Origin: CAMCXE01 sp036520615
Lineage (GTDB): Bacteria; Pseudomonadota; Gammaproteobacteria; Pseudomonadales; Cellvibrionaceae
Length of the DNA stretch: 64,000 nt
Reading direction: 5' to 3'
Assembly (NCBI GenBank): GCA_036520615.1
Contig: DATDJI010000092.1
Location: forward strand, 17,651 to 81,650
Made by a program: the position numbers and the translations under genes. The notes beneath the pieces were generated by a model. It made no database searches. It was not told where the DNA came from and saw only the letters and a list, made by a program, of their open reading frames with translations. The stretch's first letter is position 1. Each line of letters begins with the position of its first letter. Positions 24,357-34,500 of this stretch are shown here, piece after piece.

Positions 24357-25442
24357 TCAGGCCGAATCTAACAGCACCGCTGCAGGTGAACGTAGCTGGC
24401 CAAGCAATATTTTACCTTCCCGGCACCGTCTAGCATGGTCGTCCTGTAAACGCCGAAGCTTTGTGTCCAACACTGCAAGTTGAGTGCGTTCGTACAGCGA
24501 CCCAGTGGTTTGTTTCTGCAACAGCTGCAACTGATTCAGACATTCATGAACGGCATCGTCAGTAAAGTCATCCAATTCAGTTAAATGGTGAAATAGCGCT
24601 TCAATAGCTGACGATGCACCAGGCGGAGTTGGATTCACTTCTTGGGCAAATTTGACGAGAAGAGTTTGGACTTTCTGACTATAGGCATCAAACATGATGA
24701 CTAAAGCATCGTGCAAACGAGTAAATTCATTCGTACCTGCACGCGGCATATTTTGAATCAGCCAGGCCGCTTGCGCTGATCCAAGCATAAACCTGCCCCC
24801 AAGAGTCTGCATTTGCGCGCCCTTGGTTTGACTAAGCAATTGCGTTTCAAGATCAGTGAGACTGCCACATGAGGACGCCAGCAGCTCCGGCTTCTTATGA
24901 ACGTATAAGGCGGCTTTAATTTCCAGTGCAGCGAGAGCCTCTAGCGTGATCTCGTTTAATTTGGCTAGAGTGCCAACTTTCAGCACACTCAACAGATAGT
25001 GATTAACCCTCCGCAAATGGTCGTAGGCTGAGTTATCTATGGCAGGATTGCGGATAAATTGCTGGCGACGATAACGTTGGATGAGTGCGCCGACCTTAGC
25101 CCGAAGTATTTCCACATCAAAAGGCTTGGCGATAAAGTCATCACCGCCGCATTGAAAAGCCGTTAACTGTTCATCCCGCTCGGTCAGGCCGGATACAAAT
25201 ACAATCGGAGTTAACGCAAAATCAGGATTAGCCCGCATGCTGCGACAGGTTTGAAATCCGTCCATCCCCGGCATATCAATATCAAGCAAGATTAAATCAG
25301 GTCGTAAGCTCTCCAGCATTCGCAGCGCTTGAGCACCACTAGAAGCTGTGTAAACCTCGGCGTCTGCCGCAAGAACTGTAGTTACTAATTTCTGATTGCT
25401 AAGATTATTATCAACCGATAAAACGCGCGGACGAACATCCAT
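24357..25442 (-). CDS. Response regulator with uncharacterised C-terminal half
   Basis: A 361-residue protein. Residues 1-125 are a receiver domain: acidic pair in LSVDNN, phosphoacceptor D54 in LLDIDMPGMDG, switch residues in VFVSGLT and the lysine in DDFIAKPFDV. Residues 130-361 are largely helical and match no output domain I know; there is no HTH, GGDEF, EAL, HD or PP2C motif. The ATG at 25442 was chosen over a TTG at 25466 because it follows GAGGTGG. It is transcribed alone, with a terminator after it. Partner kinase unknown. Confidence 0.82.
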   Translation of the reverse strand: MDVRPRVLSVDNNLSNQKLVTTVLAADAEVYTASSGAQALRMLESLRPDLILLDIDMPGMDGFQTCRSMRANPDFALTPIVFVSGLTERDEQLTAFQCGGDDFIAKPFDVEILRAKVGALIQRYRRQQFIRNPAIDNSAYDHLRRVNHYLLSVLKVGTLAKLNEITLEALAALEIKAALYVHKKPELLASSCGSLTDLETQLLSQTKGAQMQTLGGRFMLGSAQAAWLIQNMPRAGTNEFTRLHDALVIMFDAYSQKVQTLLVKFAQEVNPTPPGASSAIEALFHHLTELDDFTDDAVHECLNQLQLLQKQTTGSLYERTQLAVLDTKLRRLQDDHARRCREGKILLGQLRSPAAVLLDSA

Positions 25443-25899
25443 ACATACCACCTCAATACTGCTCAAATTCTCGTATTTTTACTATCTAATTCACCCAAAA
25501 ACTTAACTTTTTTACCAGTTGTTGGACGCTCTTCAATCACTTGTGCCCAGTAATCCAAGACAAATTAACACAAATGGCCAAAGCTTGGCCGATCAATTTG
25601 GTCCCTACCTAATGGGGCAACAAATAACCTTTTTCAATTTTATTTATTTACCAATTCCTCAGTCAAAATAATTCCTTATCCTAGGCGAATCAGCTTGACC
25701 GCTTCTTATTTAAAATTTTTTTCAAAATTCTAGAAATTGAAAAAACCATCCCCAGATTTATGGCGTAGCTAAGCTCAGACGGGGCCGAGTCAGAACACAG
25801 ACTATCGACCTGTAAAAAGGAACCTTTGCTTTTATATGGCCCCCAAGTACTATTGCGCAGTTATTATGAAGTTTTATCACTCTAACGGAGACTTTACTT
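25443..25899. promoter_or_regulatory. Divergent intergenic region; contains a palindrome at 25576-25590
   Basis: No gene seen in these 457 bases between the response regulator (minus) and the YccA-like gene (plus). It contains a perfect inverted repeat GGCCAA-AGC-TTGGCC at 25576-25590, 134 bp upstream of the regulator gene, which could be an operator. The remainder is AT-rich, as expected of promoters. Confidence 0.4.
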
Positions 25900-26583
25900 A
25901 TGCAACCTATCTATTCGACCAATAGCCGCGAAGTTTACGCAGGTGATACTGATAAAGTTTTGCGTAATACCTATAGTTTTTTAGCCTGCACATTGGTGTT
26001 CAGTGCATTTACCGCCGCTGCCTCTGTCGGATTGGGGATCGGTTACGGCCTTGCGTTAATAGGCAATTTGGTTGCGCTAGCTTTGTTGTGGTTTGTACTG
26101 CCGCGTACATCTAAAAGCGGTGCTGGCGTAGGCGTAGTGTTCGCCATCACAGGGCTATTGGGTGCCGGCATAGGGCCCATGCTTAGCCATTTTTTAACTC
26201 TACCTCATGGCGGTTTGCTGGTAATGCAAGCTCTTGCCGGTACAGCTTTGGTGTTTTTTGCGCTTTCAGCCTATGTATTAACAACGGGTAAAAATTTCAG
26301 CTTTATGGGCGGTTTTTTAATGGTGGGCTTAATTAGTGTGCTCATCACAATTCTAGGTTCGATGGTGCTAGGACTGTTCGGAGTGCACATCTCCGGCCTT
26401 TCAATGGCGATAAACGGAGTGATTGTGCTTTTGATGTCCGGATTTATTCTCTATGACACCAGCCGTATTATTCACGGTGGCGAAACTAATTACATAATGG
26501 CTACTGTTTCGCTTTATCTAGATATCCTCAATCTTTTTACCAGCCTGTTGCAGTTATTAGGATTTTTCAGTAACGACGATTAA
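25900..26583 (+). CDS. Bax inhibitor-1 family inner-membrane protein (YccA-like)
   Basis: A 227-residue protein with seven hydrophobic helices and the BI-1/YccA signature near the C terminus (YDTSRIIHGGETNYIMATVSLYLDILNLF), with conserved aspartates of the putative pH-sensing pair. E. coli YccA modulates the FtsH protease. It follows a good ribosome site (AACGGAG). The tus genes begin 35 bp later on the same strand; yccA-tus neighbourhoods occur in E. coli and Pseudomonas, so this is normal context. Confidence 0.92.
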   Translation: MQPIYSTNSREVYAGDTDKVLRNTYSFLACTLVFSAFTAAASVGLGIGYGLALIGNLVALALLWFVLPRTSKSGAGVGVVFAITGLLGAGIGPMLSHFLTLPHGGLLVMQALAGTALVFFALSAYVLTTGKNFSFMGGFLMVGLISVLITILGSMVLGLFGVHISGLSMAINGVIVLLMSGFILYDTSRIIHGGETNYIMATVSLYLDILNLFTSLLQLLGFFSNDD

Positions 26584-26618
26584 TTCGATACATGGCCTCG
26601 CAAGAAGCCGGTTTTTTT

Positions 26619-27008
26619 ATGGCCTCATTTAGCATTTGTATTAAAGCCGCTCCGCAGGCTTCAGGAGCTGCACATGGATTAGAGTTTGCCAAAGCCTGCA
26701 TCGCGCAAGGCCACAGTATTGTGCGAGTGTTTTTTTACGGTGATGGAGTTTACCTCGGATTGAAAACACAGGCCCTGCCCCAGGGGGAAATATGCTGGGG
26801 GAAACTATGGCAAAACTTCCTAGTTGATCACAAGATCGACGCCGTCGTTTGCATTGCAGCTGCAGTACGGCGTGGAATAGTTGATGCAGCAGAAGCGCGA
26901 CGACAGAATTTAGATATTGATTTGCTACGGGAGGGGTTTGTACTTTCGGGCCTTGGTCAGTGGATAGCAGCTAATTCTACTGCCGACCACACTATGTCAT
27001 TCGGGTAG
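26619..27008 (+). CDS. tusD: Sulfurtransferase TusD
   Basis: Subunit of the TusBCD complex, which passes persulfide sulfur from TusA to TusE for 2-thiouridine formation on tRNA. The active cysteine lies in VVCIAAAVRRGI, and GFVLSGLGQW matches the conserved C-terminal stretch. The family N terminus (a short beta strand, then GAAHGLEFAKACIAQGH) fits the ATG at 26619; an in-frame ATG at 26592 would add nine residues with no better ribosome site. About 129 residues, near the E. coli 128. First of four closely spaced tus genes. Confidence 0.92.
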   Translation: MASFSICIKAAPQASGAAHGLEFAKACIAQGHSIVRVFFYGDGVYLGLKTQALPQGEICWGKLWQNFLVDHKIDAVVCIAAAVRRGIVDAAEARRQNLDIDLLREGFVLSGLGQWIAANSTADHTMSFG

Positions 27009-27014
27009 AAGGCT

Positions 27015-27362
27015 ATGTCGCCATTGTTCATCTTCACTGAAACGCCAAATAACAACACTCAGGCTCGTGAAGGCGTTGAAGCGTTATTAGCTTGCGCTGC
27101 TTTTGACCAAAAGCCTACGGTTATGTTTATTGATCAAGGGATTTTACAGCTAATTCCTCAAGCAGATCAAATAGGTAGCAAAAATCTTAACAAAATGCTG
27201 CAAGCGCTTGAAATATATGGTGTTGAATCAATTATAGTGTGCGCCAACTCCCTTGCTCGCTTTGGCGTGAAATTGGCTGAATTAAAACCTCAGGGGAAGC
27301 TAATAACCCTTAGCGAGCGTGCATCAATAATTCAACATGCCGCTTGGGTTGCGTGTTTCTAG
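27015..27362 (+). CDS. tusC: Sulfur relay protein TusC
   Basis: A 115-residue DsrF/TusC-like subunit of TusBCD: it begins SPLFIFTETPNNNTQAREGVEALLA, the family fold signature with an Arg/Glu pair, and has a FIDQGILQL strand-turn. It lacks the active cysteine of TusD, as expected for TusC. It follows tusD by 6 bp, and its TAG stop shares a base with the tusB GTG start. Confidence 0.9.
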   Translation: MSPLFIFTETPNNNTQAREGVEALLACAAFDQKPTVMFIDQGILQLIPQADQIGSKNLNKMLQALEIYGVESIIVCANSLARFGVKLAELKPQGKLITLSERASIIQHAAWVACF

Positions 27363-27643
27363 TGGCGTTGCATTTATTAGCAAGTATTGATATCGAATGT
27401 GTGGCTCGCTGCCGTGCAAGCTTAAGCAGTGCTGACAGCTTGTTGTTATTGGGAGATGGGGTCTATGCGCTTCAGTCTGAGGAAACTCTTACCAGCTTAA
27501 CCGCGGCAACCAACAACCTTTTTGTGTTAGCGGAAGACCTGCTTTGCCGCCTTCCCCACTTGGATACATCCATATCTGTAATAAATTACGCTCAATGGGT
27601 GCAACTGAGTATTGCGTCAGCTCCTGTTGTTAGCTGGTATTGA
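27362..27643 (+). CDS. tusB: Sulfur relay protein TusB
   Basis: A 93-residue DsrH/TusB-like subunit. Conserved elements are SADSLLLLGDGVYAL and LAEDLLCR, then a C-terminal INYAQWVQLS stretch. The best start is the GTG at 27362, which overlaps the tusC stop (TAGTG) and aligns with the short N terminus of the family (VALHLLAS); a TTG at 27344 is also in frame. Overlap implies translational coupling. Divergent in sequence, as usual for TusB. Confidence 0.85.
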   Translation: MALHLLASIDIECVARCRASLSSADSLLLLGDGVYALQSEETLTSLTAATNNLFVLAEDLLCRLPHLDTSISVINYAQWVQLSIASAPVVSWY

Positions 27644-27665
27644 GCTGCAAGGAGGGAAAATTGAT

Positions 27666-27980
27666 ATGAACACTGGAGAGTTTGACGAGCAAGGATATTT
27701 GTTGGATCTAACAGCGTGGTCCGAACCGCTAGCTGAAACTATTGCAGCACAGGACGGTTTGAACCTGACGCCTGCACACTGGGAACTGATTTACCTAATT
27801 CGCAATTTTTACTCTGAGTTTGACCTCTCCCCTGCTATGCGCCCGCTTTGTAAATATGTGACGCAACATTTGAGCGTTGAAAAAGGGCGCAGTATTTACC
27901 TATTACAGCTATTCCCCGGTAGCCCGGCTAAACGCTTAGCGAAAATTGCCGGGCTCCCTAAGCCCGAAAACTGCTTGTAG
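27666..27980 (+). CDS. tusE: Sulfurtransferase TusE (DsrC family)
   Basis: A 104-residue DsrC/TusE protein that accepts persulfide from TusBCD and gives it to the thiouridylase MnmA. Diagnostic are NTGEFDEQGYLLDLTAWSE near the start, HWELIYLIRNFYSEFDLSP in the middle, and the C-terminal PENCL with the functional cysteine C103 as the penultimate residue. The frame is open from 27612, but the ATG at 27666 follows AAGGAGGG and matches the family start. Last gene of the tus operon. Confidence 0.95.
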   Translation: MNTGEFDEQGYLLDLTAWSEPLAETIAAQDGLNLTPAHWELIYLIRNFYSEFDLSPAMRPLCKYVTQHLSVEKGRSIYLLQLFPGSPAKRLAKIAGLPKPENCL

Positions 27981-28102
27981 CAACAATTCTATTTGCTGTG
28001 ACCGTCTTCAACATGTTTGAGCATGCAACGCTTTAGTCTTCGCATCATTACGATGGTAATTTATGTGATAAAACCTACCTACTCAAAATTCGGTACGTCA
28101 CC

Positions 28103-29317
28103 ATGCGATTTTTTAGCTTAATCCTCCTTTTTCTCGGCGTCAGTCTGTCAAATCAAAGCCACGCCCATACACGATGGGCACTAGATGGGTTAGTAAAGCC
28201 GCGTACCGATTCCACCGCTATTAAAACCGGCCCTTGCGGTGCACCGCGCACGACTAATCGTGTAACTGAACTGATCGCAGGTTCCAAAGTACAGGTTAAA
28301 GTTGAGAGCGTTATTTACCATACCGGTGTATTTAAAATTTATTTCTCTGCTGCGAATGACCAGAATTTCACTTTGCTCGCCGACAATATTAAGGACTATG
28401 CAGACCAACGCTTTCAAACCTATACGCTTACGCTTCCCAATCAACCCTGCGACAAATGCACGCTGCAGTTAATTCAGACGATGCCCGACTCTGGCAATAG
28501 CCTTTATTATTCCTGCGCGGATATAAAGTTAACCAGCCCCGTAGTGGCAGATACAACGCCACCCTCCGCAGTGACAAATTTACGACTACAGTCTGACGTG
28601 AAAACTATTAGTTTAGGCTGGCAAAACCCCGCCCAAGATTATGCCCAAACCTTGGTAGTGCAAAGCACGGCGCCGCTAAGTGAATACCCTCAAGCGGGGG
28701 TTGAATATCGTCAGGATTCGATCCTGGGGAATGGAAAGGTGGTACTGCTTGCTGCACAAACAGGTTTTCAAAGCCTGCCATTAACATCTGGTCTAATTTA
28801 TTACTACACAGTATTTGCAGTTGATAGCAGCCGCAATTACTCAAAATTCACGCAAATATCTGGGCAGCTAAATCAAATTAACCAAGTGCCAACGGTTGCT
28901 ATTCTGGCTGAACAAGCAGGGCAAATTAAGCAGAAATTTTTGACTACCGACGGCTTAATAACGTTGCAAGCTAATGTTAGCGACGCCGATGCGAGCGACC
29001 AGCACAGAATTGATTGGGCCGGAACCGATTATCGTTTACTTGACCTCGCAGCGAACGACGCGGCCTTCACATTTGACCCTAGCGCGTTAAAAGCGGGTGC
29101 TTATAAGGTTGTTGTGAAGGCTACGGATTCGGGCACACCGAACATGCAAGCGACAGCAGAGGTAAGCCTGAATATTGAAGAGCCTGCTGCCACTACACCT
29201 ACCCTAGCAGGTGCCATTGGCGGCCTTGAGTTGTTTATCTTCGGCGGACTGATATTAGCGGGGATGCGAGTAGTAGTACTACCTCATTCATATGCCGCCA
29301 CCGGAAAAATGAGATGA
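28103..29317 (+). CDS. Secreted LPMO-like protein with fibronectin III and C-terminal anchor
   Basis: A 404-residue exported protein. A signal peptide (1-21, ending SHA) would be cut to expose H22 (HTRWALDG). With H73 in VIYHTGVFKIYF and Y135/Y136 in YYSCADIKL, this resembles the copper histidine brace of lytic polysaccharide monooxygenases. Cysteines C45, C116, C119 and C138 could form disulfides. A fibronectin-III-like domain follows (about 150-255), then an Ig-like domain (260-360) and a hydrophobic tail with GGLELFIFGGLILAGMR, which looks like a sorting or membrane anchor. I recall an NCBI family of this type (SCE4755, polysaccharide monooxygenase-like) but could not check it. Enzymatic activity is unproven. 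Confidence 0.68.
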   Translation: MRFFSLILLFLGVSLSNQSHAHTRWALDGLVKPRTDSTAIKTGPCGAPRTTNRVTELIAGSKVQVKVESVIYHTGVFKIYFSAANDQNFTLLADNIKDYADQRFQTYTLTLPNQPCDKCTLQLIQTMPDSGNSLYYSCADIKLTSPVVADTTPPSAVTNLRLQSDVKTISLGWQNPAQDYAQTLVVQSTAPLSEYPQAGVEYRQDSILGNGKVVLLAAQTGFQSLPLTSGLIYYYTVFAVDSSRNYSKFTQISGQLNQINQVPTVAILAEQAGQIKQKFLTTDGLITLQANVSDADASDQHRIDWAGTDYRLLDLAANDAAFTFDPSALKAGAYKVVVKATDSGTPNMQATAEVSLNIEEPAATTPTLAGAIGGLELFIFGGLILAGMRVVVLPHSYAATGKMR

Positions 29318-29434
29318 CGGCTTAAACAACAAAGGCAAACGGGGAAACGCTCAACACCAGTTTATGGGGTTGCAAACGTACACGTCCTTGCGTACTCATT
29401 TATAGCTAGCTCTGCGTGTAACTTCTAATCACAG

Positions 29435-30088
29435 CTAATTTTCTAGGGGTTCCAGCTCCAACTCCACACGGCGATTCTGGCCTCGCCCAGCGTCAGTGCC
29501 ATTATCAGCAATTGGGTAACGCTCGCCATAACCATAAGCATTTACCCGGCCAGCTGGTACGCGTTGATCCAACAGATAAAATTTAACACTATCAGCCCGC
29601 TCTTCACTTAGACGCTGATTCATAGAATCGCTGCCAACCGAATCGGTGTGGCCGGAAATACGAATGCGGGTGTCTTTAAACTCTTTGAGCACATCAACAA
29701 CCGAATCCAACACATCAAAAAAATCCTGCCGAATCTGTGCACTGCCGGTTGCGAACGTGATATTACCGGGCATGATCAATTTAATATTCTTGCCATTACG
29801 TTGTACGCGTACACCTGTACCCTCAAGTCGCTCGCGCAACACTTTCTCTTGTTTGTCCATGTAATGGCCGGTGCCTGCTCCAACGATGCCGCCTACGGCA
29901 GCTCCGCGTAAGGCTCCTTTAGAACGGTCTTGTTTACTGGAGGTTGCCGCCCCCAATAGCGCGCCCACCGCAGCTCCTATTCCAGCGCCTTTAGTAGTGT
30001 TGCTGGTTTTGCGCTCTCCAGTGTAAGGGTCATTAGTTGCGCATGCGCATAGACCCAAACTAAGTAACAGCACTGACACGAATTTCAT
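29435..30088 (-). CDS. OmpA-family lipoprotein with glycine zipper
   Basis: A 217-residue outer-membrane lipoprotein. Signal peptide with lipobox-like LCAC (C16), then a glycine-zipper segment (GAGIGAAVGALLGAATSS and GAAVGGIVGAGTG, about 33-77). The C-terminal OmpA domain (about 105-215) contains the peptidoglycan-binding motif ISGHTDSVGS...NQRLSEERADSVKFYL and GRGQNRRVELEL. It resembles E. coli YiaD. It probably links the outer membrane to peptidoglycan. Monocistronic on the minus strand. Confidence 0.93.
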   Translation of the reverse strand: MKFVSVLLLSLGLCACATNDPYTGERKTSNTTKGAGIGAAVGALLGAATSSKQDRSKGALRGAAVGGIVGAGTGHYMDKQEKVLRERLEGTGVRVQRNGKNIKLIMPGNITFATGSAQIRQDFFDVLDSVVDVLKEFKDTRIRISGHTDSVGSDSMNQRLSEERADSVKFYLLDQRVPAGRVNAYGYGERYPIADNGTDAGRGQNRRVELELEPLEN

Positions 30089-30323
30089 AAGGGCATTCTC
30101 CGATTATTAACAAACAAAAATTACGGGGCTTGCACCATTGTGCCCTGTATCTTTGCTTTTGCAACACTAAAAGCACTTAAGCTCGGCCGCCACTTCGTTA
30201 AATTGTGGAGGATTTACGTAATTTTATTAGACGGCCTAAACGCAGTTCGGCGGGCGCTTTACGTTATCATGGCGCATTTGCACGCTCTAACCACTCCCCT
30301 CAATTCAAAAAACGAGCCCACCT

Positions 30324-30776
30324 ATGGCATTGCAGAAGCACTACATATCCTACTTCTCCTGTGTTTTAATTGTGTCGCTCGTTGGCAGCTTATCGGCCTG
30401 TCACAACTACCCGGTCCATATCAACGGCAACCCCATTGGCGCTAAACCGCTGTTCTCAGGGTTTCACATCGAAGACAAACACCTTGCTACCTGTATCAAT
30501 GAACATATTTTCGATCAGCACATTACTCAAGCGGAAGATTTAACACACATCAACTGCGCTCAGCGTTCAATTCGCTCCCTTAAAGGACTCGAAATTTTCT
30601 CTCACCTTCTTTCGGTAAACTTAAACGACAACGCGATTGAATCGATCAGCCCACTTTTTGCAATTTCTAGCCTAGAAGAAATTCAGTTAAACGGCAACCT
30701 GGTGAATTGTAACGAGATTAATAAACTGCGCGCGCGGTCAGTGAAAATTAATGGAGTGTGCGCGACTCACAAATAA
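30324..30776 (+). CDS. Short leucine-rich-repeat lipoprotein
   Basis: A 150-residue predicted lipoprotein. The signal sequence ends in a lipobox LSAC (C26). The rest has a cysteine pair (C57, C77) and two to three leucine-rich repeats: IRSLKGLEIFSHLLSVNLND, then IESISPLFAISSLEEIQLNG and VNCNEINKL. This is a small LRR solenoid like the internalin-type repeats found in many proteobacterial lipoproteins. No ribosome site is evident upstream. It sits 242 bp before cynS. Function unknown, probably surface interaction. Confidence 0.75.
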   Translation: MALQKHYISYFSCVLIVSLVGSLSACHNYPVHINGNPIGAKPLFSGFHIEDKHLATCINEHIFDQHITQAEDLTHINCAQRSIRSLKGLEIFSHLLSVNLNDNAIESISPLFAISSLEEIQLNGNLVNCNEINKLRARSVKINGVCATHK

Positions 30777-31017
30777 TTAAAACGCGGATAAAAACTTTTA
30801 TATTTTTTATGTGCATTTGCAAAAAACTGCGCGTTATTCTGCACGCCCCGTTCTCGCCAGCCACAACCCTGTCTATGTTTTTTATCCCGGCAAACAATTA
30901 ATTATTAAAATAGGCGTCCGCGGCACATTCCAAGAAATTCTGATGGCACCGATCCTGCTAATTATTGTGGCGCATCTATCGTATCGCGCTCACATTCACA
31001 ATTGCAGGGGAATCAAT

Positions 31018-31470
31018 ATGTTCGCAGCAACCGATAAAGAAACCATGACTTCGCAAATTCTGCAGGCCAAAAAGGCCCAAGGCGTAACCTGGGAAACCAT
31101 GGGGAACGCATTGGGTGTATCTGAAGTCTGGCTGGCATCTGTATGTCTAGGAATGAACTCTGCCCCTGGTGAAAAGGCTGCGGCCATCGCAGAGTATTTA
31201 AATTTAAGCGCTGACATTACAGACGCATTAATGGCATTCCCTACAAAAATTTGGAAGCAAACAGTACCTACGGATCCGTTAATTTACCGCTTGTATGAAA
31301 TTGTCGGCGTGTATGGCGATACACTTAAACACGTCATTCAAGAAAAATTCGGTGACGGTATTATGAGTGCGATTGATTTTTCAATGGAGGTTAAAAAAGA
31401 GGAAAACACAAAAGGCGATCGGGTTGTATTGGAATTAAATGGCAAGTTTTTACCCTATAGAAGTTGGTAA
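31018..31470 (+). CDS. cynS: Cyanate hydratase (cyanase)
   Basis: A 150-residue decameric enzyme converting cyanate and bicarbonate to ammonia and CO2. The N-terminal helical DNA-binding-like domain is followed by the catalytic domain. The triad R91, E94 (YRLYEIVGVYGDTLK) and S117 (GDGIMSAIDF) corresponds to R96, E99 and S122 of E. coli, an offset of five. The frame runs from 30811, but the conserved start is the ATG at 31018, preceded by AGGGG. No cynT or cynX is adjacent. It would supply nitrogen or detoxify cyanate. Confidence 0.96.
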   Translation: MFAATDKETMTSQILQAKKAQGVTWETMGNALGVSEVWLASVCLGMNSAPGEKAAAIAEYLNLSADITDALMAFPTKIWKQTVPTDPLIYRLYEIVGVYGDTLKHVIQEKFGDGIMSAIDFSMEVKKEENTKGDRVVLELNGKFLPYRSW

Positions 31471-31490
31471 AATAATTACTTTAAAACAGT

Positions 31491-31520
31491 AACAACCCGC
31501 CTTAGTGCGGGTTGTTTACT
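31491..31520 (+). terminator. Terminator after cynS
   Basis: Perfect 10-bp stem AACAACCCGC / GCGGGTTGTT (31491-31500 and 31507-31516) with loop CTTAGT, followed by TACTTTTA. The tail is T-rich on the plus strand, and the reverse complement has AACAACC as its 3' arm. It can also serve the convergent transglutaminase gene, which ends at 31528. Confidence 0.75.
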
Positions 31521-31527
31521 TTTAGGC

Positions 31528-34500
31528 CTAAGGGCGTGGCCGACGCAAATCTAACGTGTGTGGGTATTCTGGGTTAACCTCTTGCCCAGGAGCGGCCATA
31601 GGTTTATTGCCACTAACGGGGAAAAACTGGCGCAGTCCATCCAACTGGGGGCGCGGTGAAAATGGCCCTTGAGTATGCCCAACATTTAAAAACCGATTAC
31701 CACGTCGAGATTCAGCTTCAAATGCATTTACTGGGAAGCTGTCATAACTGCGGCCGCCTGGGTGGCTGACGTGATAGACACAACCGCCAATCGAGCGACC
31801 ATTCCATAAATCTAAAACATCAAACACCAACGGCGCATGCACACCGATCGTAGGATGTAATGCGGAGGGCGGCTGCCAGGCGCGATAACGCACACCAGCG
31901 ACGTATTCGCCGTGTACCCCCGTAGCTTGTAGAGGAACTTGGCGCCCATTACAGACGAGCGTGTATCGGCTGTCCGTAAGCCCCGTAAGCTTTACCTGAA
32001 TTCGCTCGACTGATGAATCCACATAACGCGCCGTGCCAAAACTGCCGACCTCTTCGCCTAATACATGCCAAGGTTCAATGGCCCAGCGCAACTCCAATGC
32101 AATATGGTCCACTTGCACGCGGCCGTAATGAGGAAAACGGAATTCCTCGAATGGTAAAAGCCAGGATAAATCAAAGGCGAATCCCTGATCATTTAAATCC
32201 CGTACAACTTCTTGCATATCCGTCCAGATAAAATGCGGCAACATAAAGCGATCGTGCAATACGGTCCCCCAGCGTACCAGCGGCTTGTGGTAGGGTTTTT
32301 GCCAAAAACGCATAAATAAACAGCGCAATAACAGCGTCTGCACTAACGCCATGCGCTCATGGGGCGGCATTTCAAAACCGCGGAATTCCAAAATTCCTTG
32401 CCGCCCAGAACTCAAACCAGGCGAGTAGAGTTTGTCTATACAAAACTCAGCGCGATGGGTGTTGCCGGTGATATCAATCAGCAGATTGCGCAGCAGCCGA
32501 TCGACCAACCATGGCTGTGGCACTTCTCCTTTAGGAATTTGCGCAAAGGCAACTTCCAATTCATAGAGCATTTCGTCGCGACCTTCATCGGCTCTTGGCG
32601 CTTGCGACGTGGGGCCGATAAACATGCCTGAGAACAGATAAGACAGGCTCGGATGGTGTTGCCAGAAGGTTATCAAGCTTTGCAAAACATCTGGGCGGCG
32701 CAACAGCGGACTATCTGCAGGCGTAGGACCGCCGAGGGTTACGTGGTTGCCACCGCCGGTGCCAGTATGGCGCCCATCTAACATGAATTTTTCTGCCCCC
32801 AAGCGACATTTATAGGCGGCGTCGTAAATGGTTGTCGTAGTATCTACCAATTCTTTCCAGCTACTGGCTGGATGAATGTTTACTTCAATAACGCCCGGGT
32901 CCGGCGTTACCAATAATTTAACTATGCGACTGTCCCTCGGCGGCTCATAGCCTTCCACAATTACCGGTAATTTAAGTGCTTTTGCCGTCGCCTCCACACA
33001 GGTCAGCAATTGAACGTAATGCTCAAGGTAGTTAAGGGGCGGCATAAAAACGTGCAAGCGACCATCTCGCGCTTCCACACAAACGGCGGTACGGATAACC
33101 TCCCAATACTCGCGATGAATTTTGCGCTCCCATCTTTGGCCCTGCCTAGTGTTCGAGCCTTGTGGCTCAACGATTTGTGGCGACACCATCGCGTCTGCCT
33201 CGGCGGTAATGGGCGTTTTAATGTAACGATTAGTGATGTCGCTATGTTTTGGTAGAGGCTCACGCTCAGCAAACGGATCTACAGGGATTAATTCCTCCCG
33301 CAATGATTCCTCTACCTGTGGCAGGGAATTAAGCGGCAGCCTCAAACCCATCGGCGAATCTCCGGGAATAAGCACAATACGCTCGCGCCGAGTAGGCCAT
33401 TGGCTACTGACCCAACGCCCCATGCCACTGTTAAACGTCAATGGCAATACGTATCCAGTGGGTTTGGCCAACCCGCGTTCCAGTACTTTTGCCAAGCGGC
33501 GGCGGGCGAGCTCATCCTTCGCCTCGGCAATTTGAACATCCAAATTAACCGGCATGCTTTGCTCTTGCATTAAATAATGAAGGCCATCCTCGTAAGCGGC
33601 CTGGCAAAAATCCGCATCTAGCGCCAAGCGGCTACACAGTTGCAGCATAAATAAATGCGCTTCGCGCAGCCCATAACCATAATTTTTATCTACGCGCGCT
33701 AAATAATCTCGCTCTTGCCAGAGAGGCTCGCCGTCCTTACGCCAAAAAATACCTAACGCCCAACGCGGAATCTCCTCGCCCGGATACCATTTACCCTGCC
33801 CATAATGCAGTAACCCTTTAGGTGCAAAACTATCGCGCAGCTTCAACAACAGATCCTTGGCCAGCGTTAACTTTTGATCACCTAAGGCATCGGTATTCCA
33901 TTGGGCAGATTCCATATCGTCGGTAGAAACAAACGTCGGCTCGCCTCCCATCGTCAGGCGCACATCCTGGGCGACAATCAGCTCGTCTACCTGTTCACCT
34001 AGCGCCATTACCGCATCCCATTGGGATTCTGAATAGGGTTTGGTGACGCGCGGATCTTCGTGAATGCGCGTAACGACATTTGAATAGCTAAAATCCACCT
34101 CACATTTATCGGTAAAGCCGTGTATTGGCGCTGCCGAAACGGGATCGGGTGTACAGGCCAGCGGAATATGCCCTTCGCTGGCAAATAAACCGGACGTCGG
34201 ATCCATGCCGACCCAGCCGGCTCCAGGTATGAATACTTCACACCATGCATGCAGATCCGTGAAATCGGCCTCAGGCCCGGAAGGGCCATCAAGGCTTGCG
34301 ATATCAGCTTTTAATTGCACCAAATAACCAGATGCAAAGCGCGCCGCCAAACCTTCGTGCCGCAACAACTGCACTAATAACCAAGCTGAATCGCGACAGG
34401 AACCCAGTGCTTTATCCAGCGTTTCATCCGGCGTTTGCACACCAGGTTCAAGGCGAACGGTATATTCAACTGAAGATTGCACTTTTTGATTAACCGCCAC

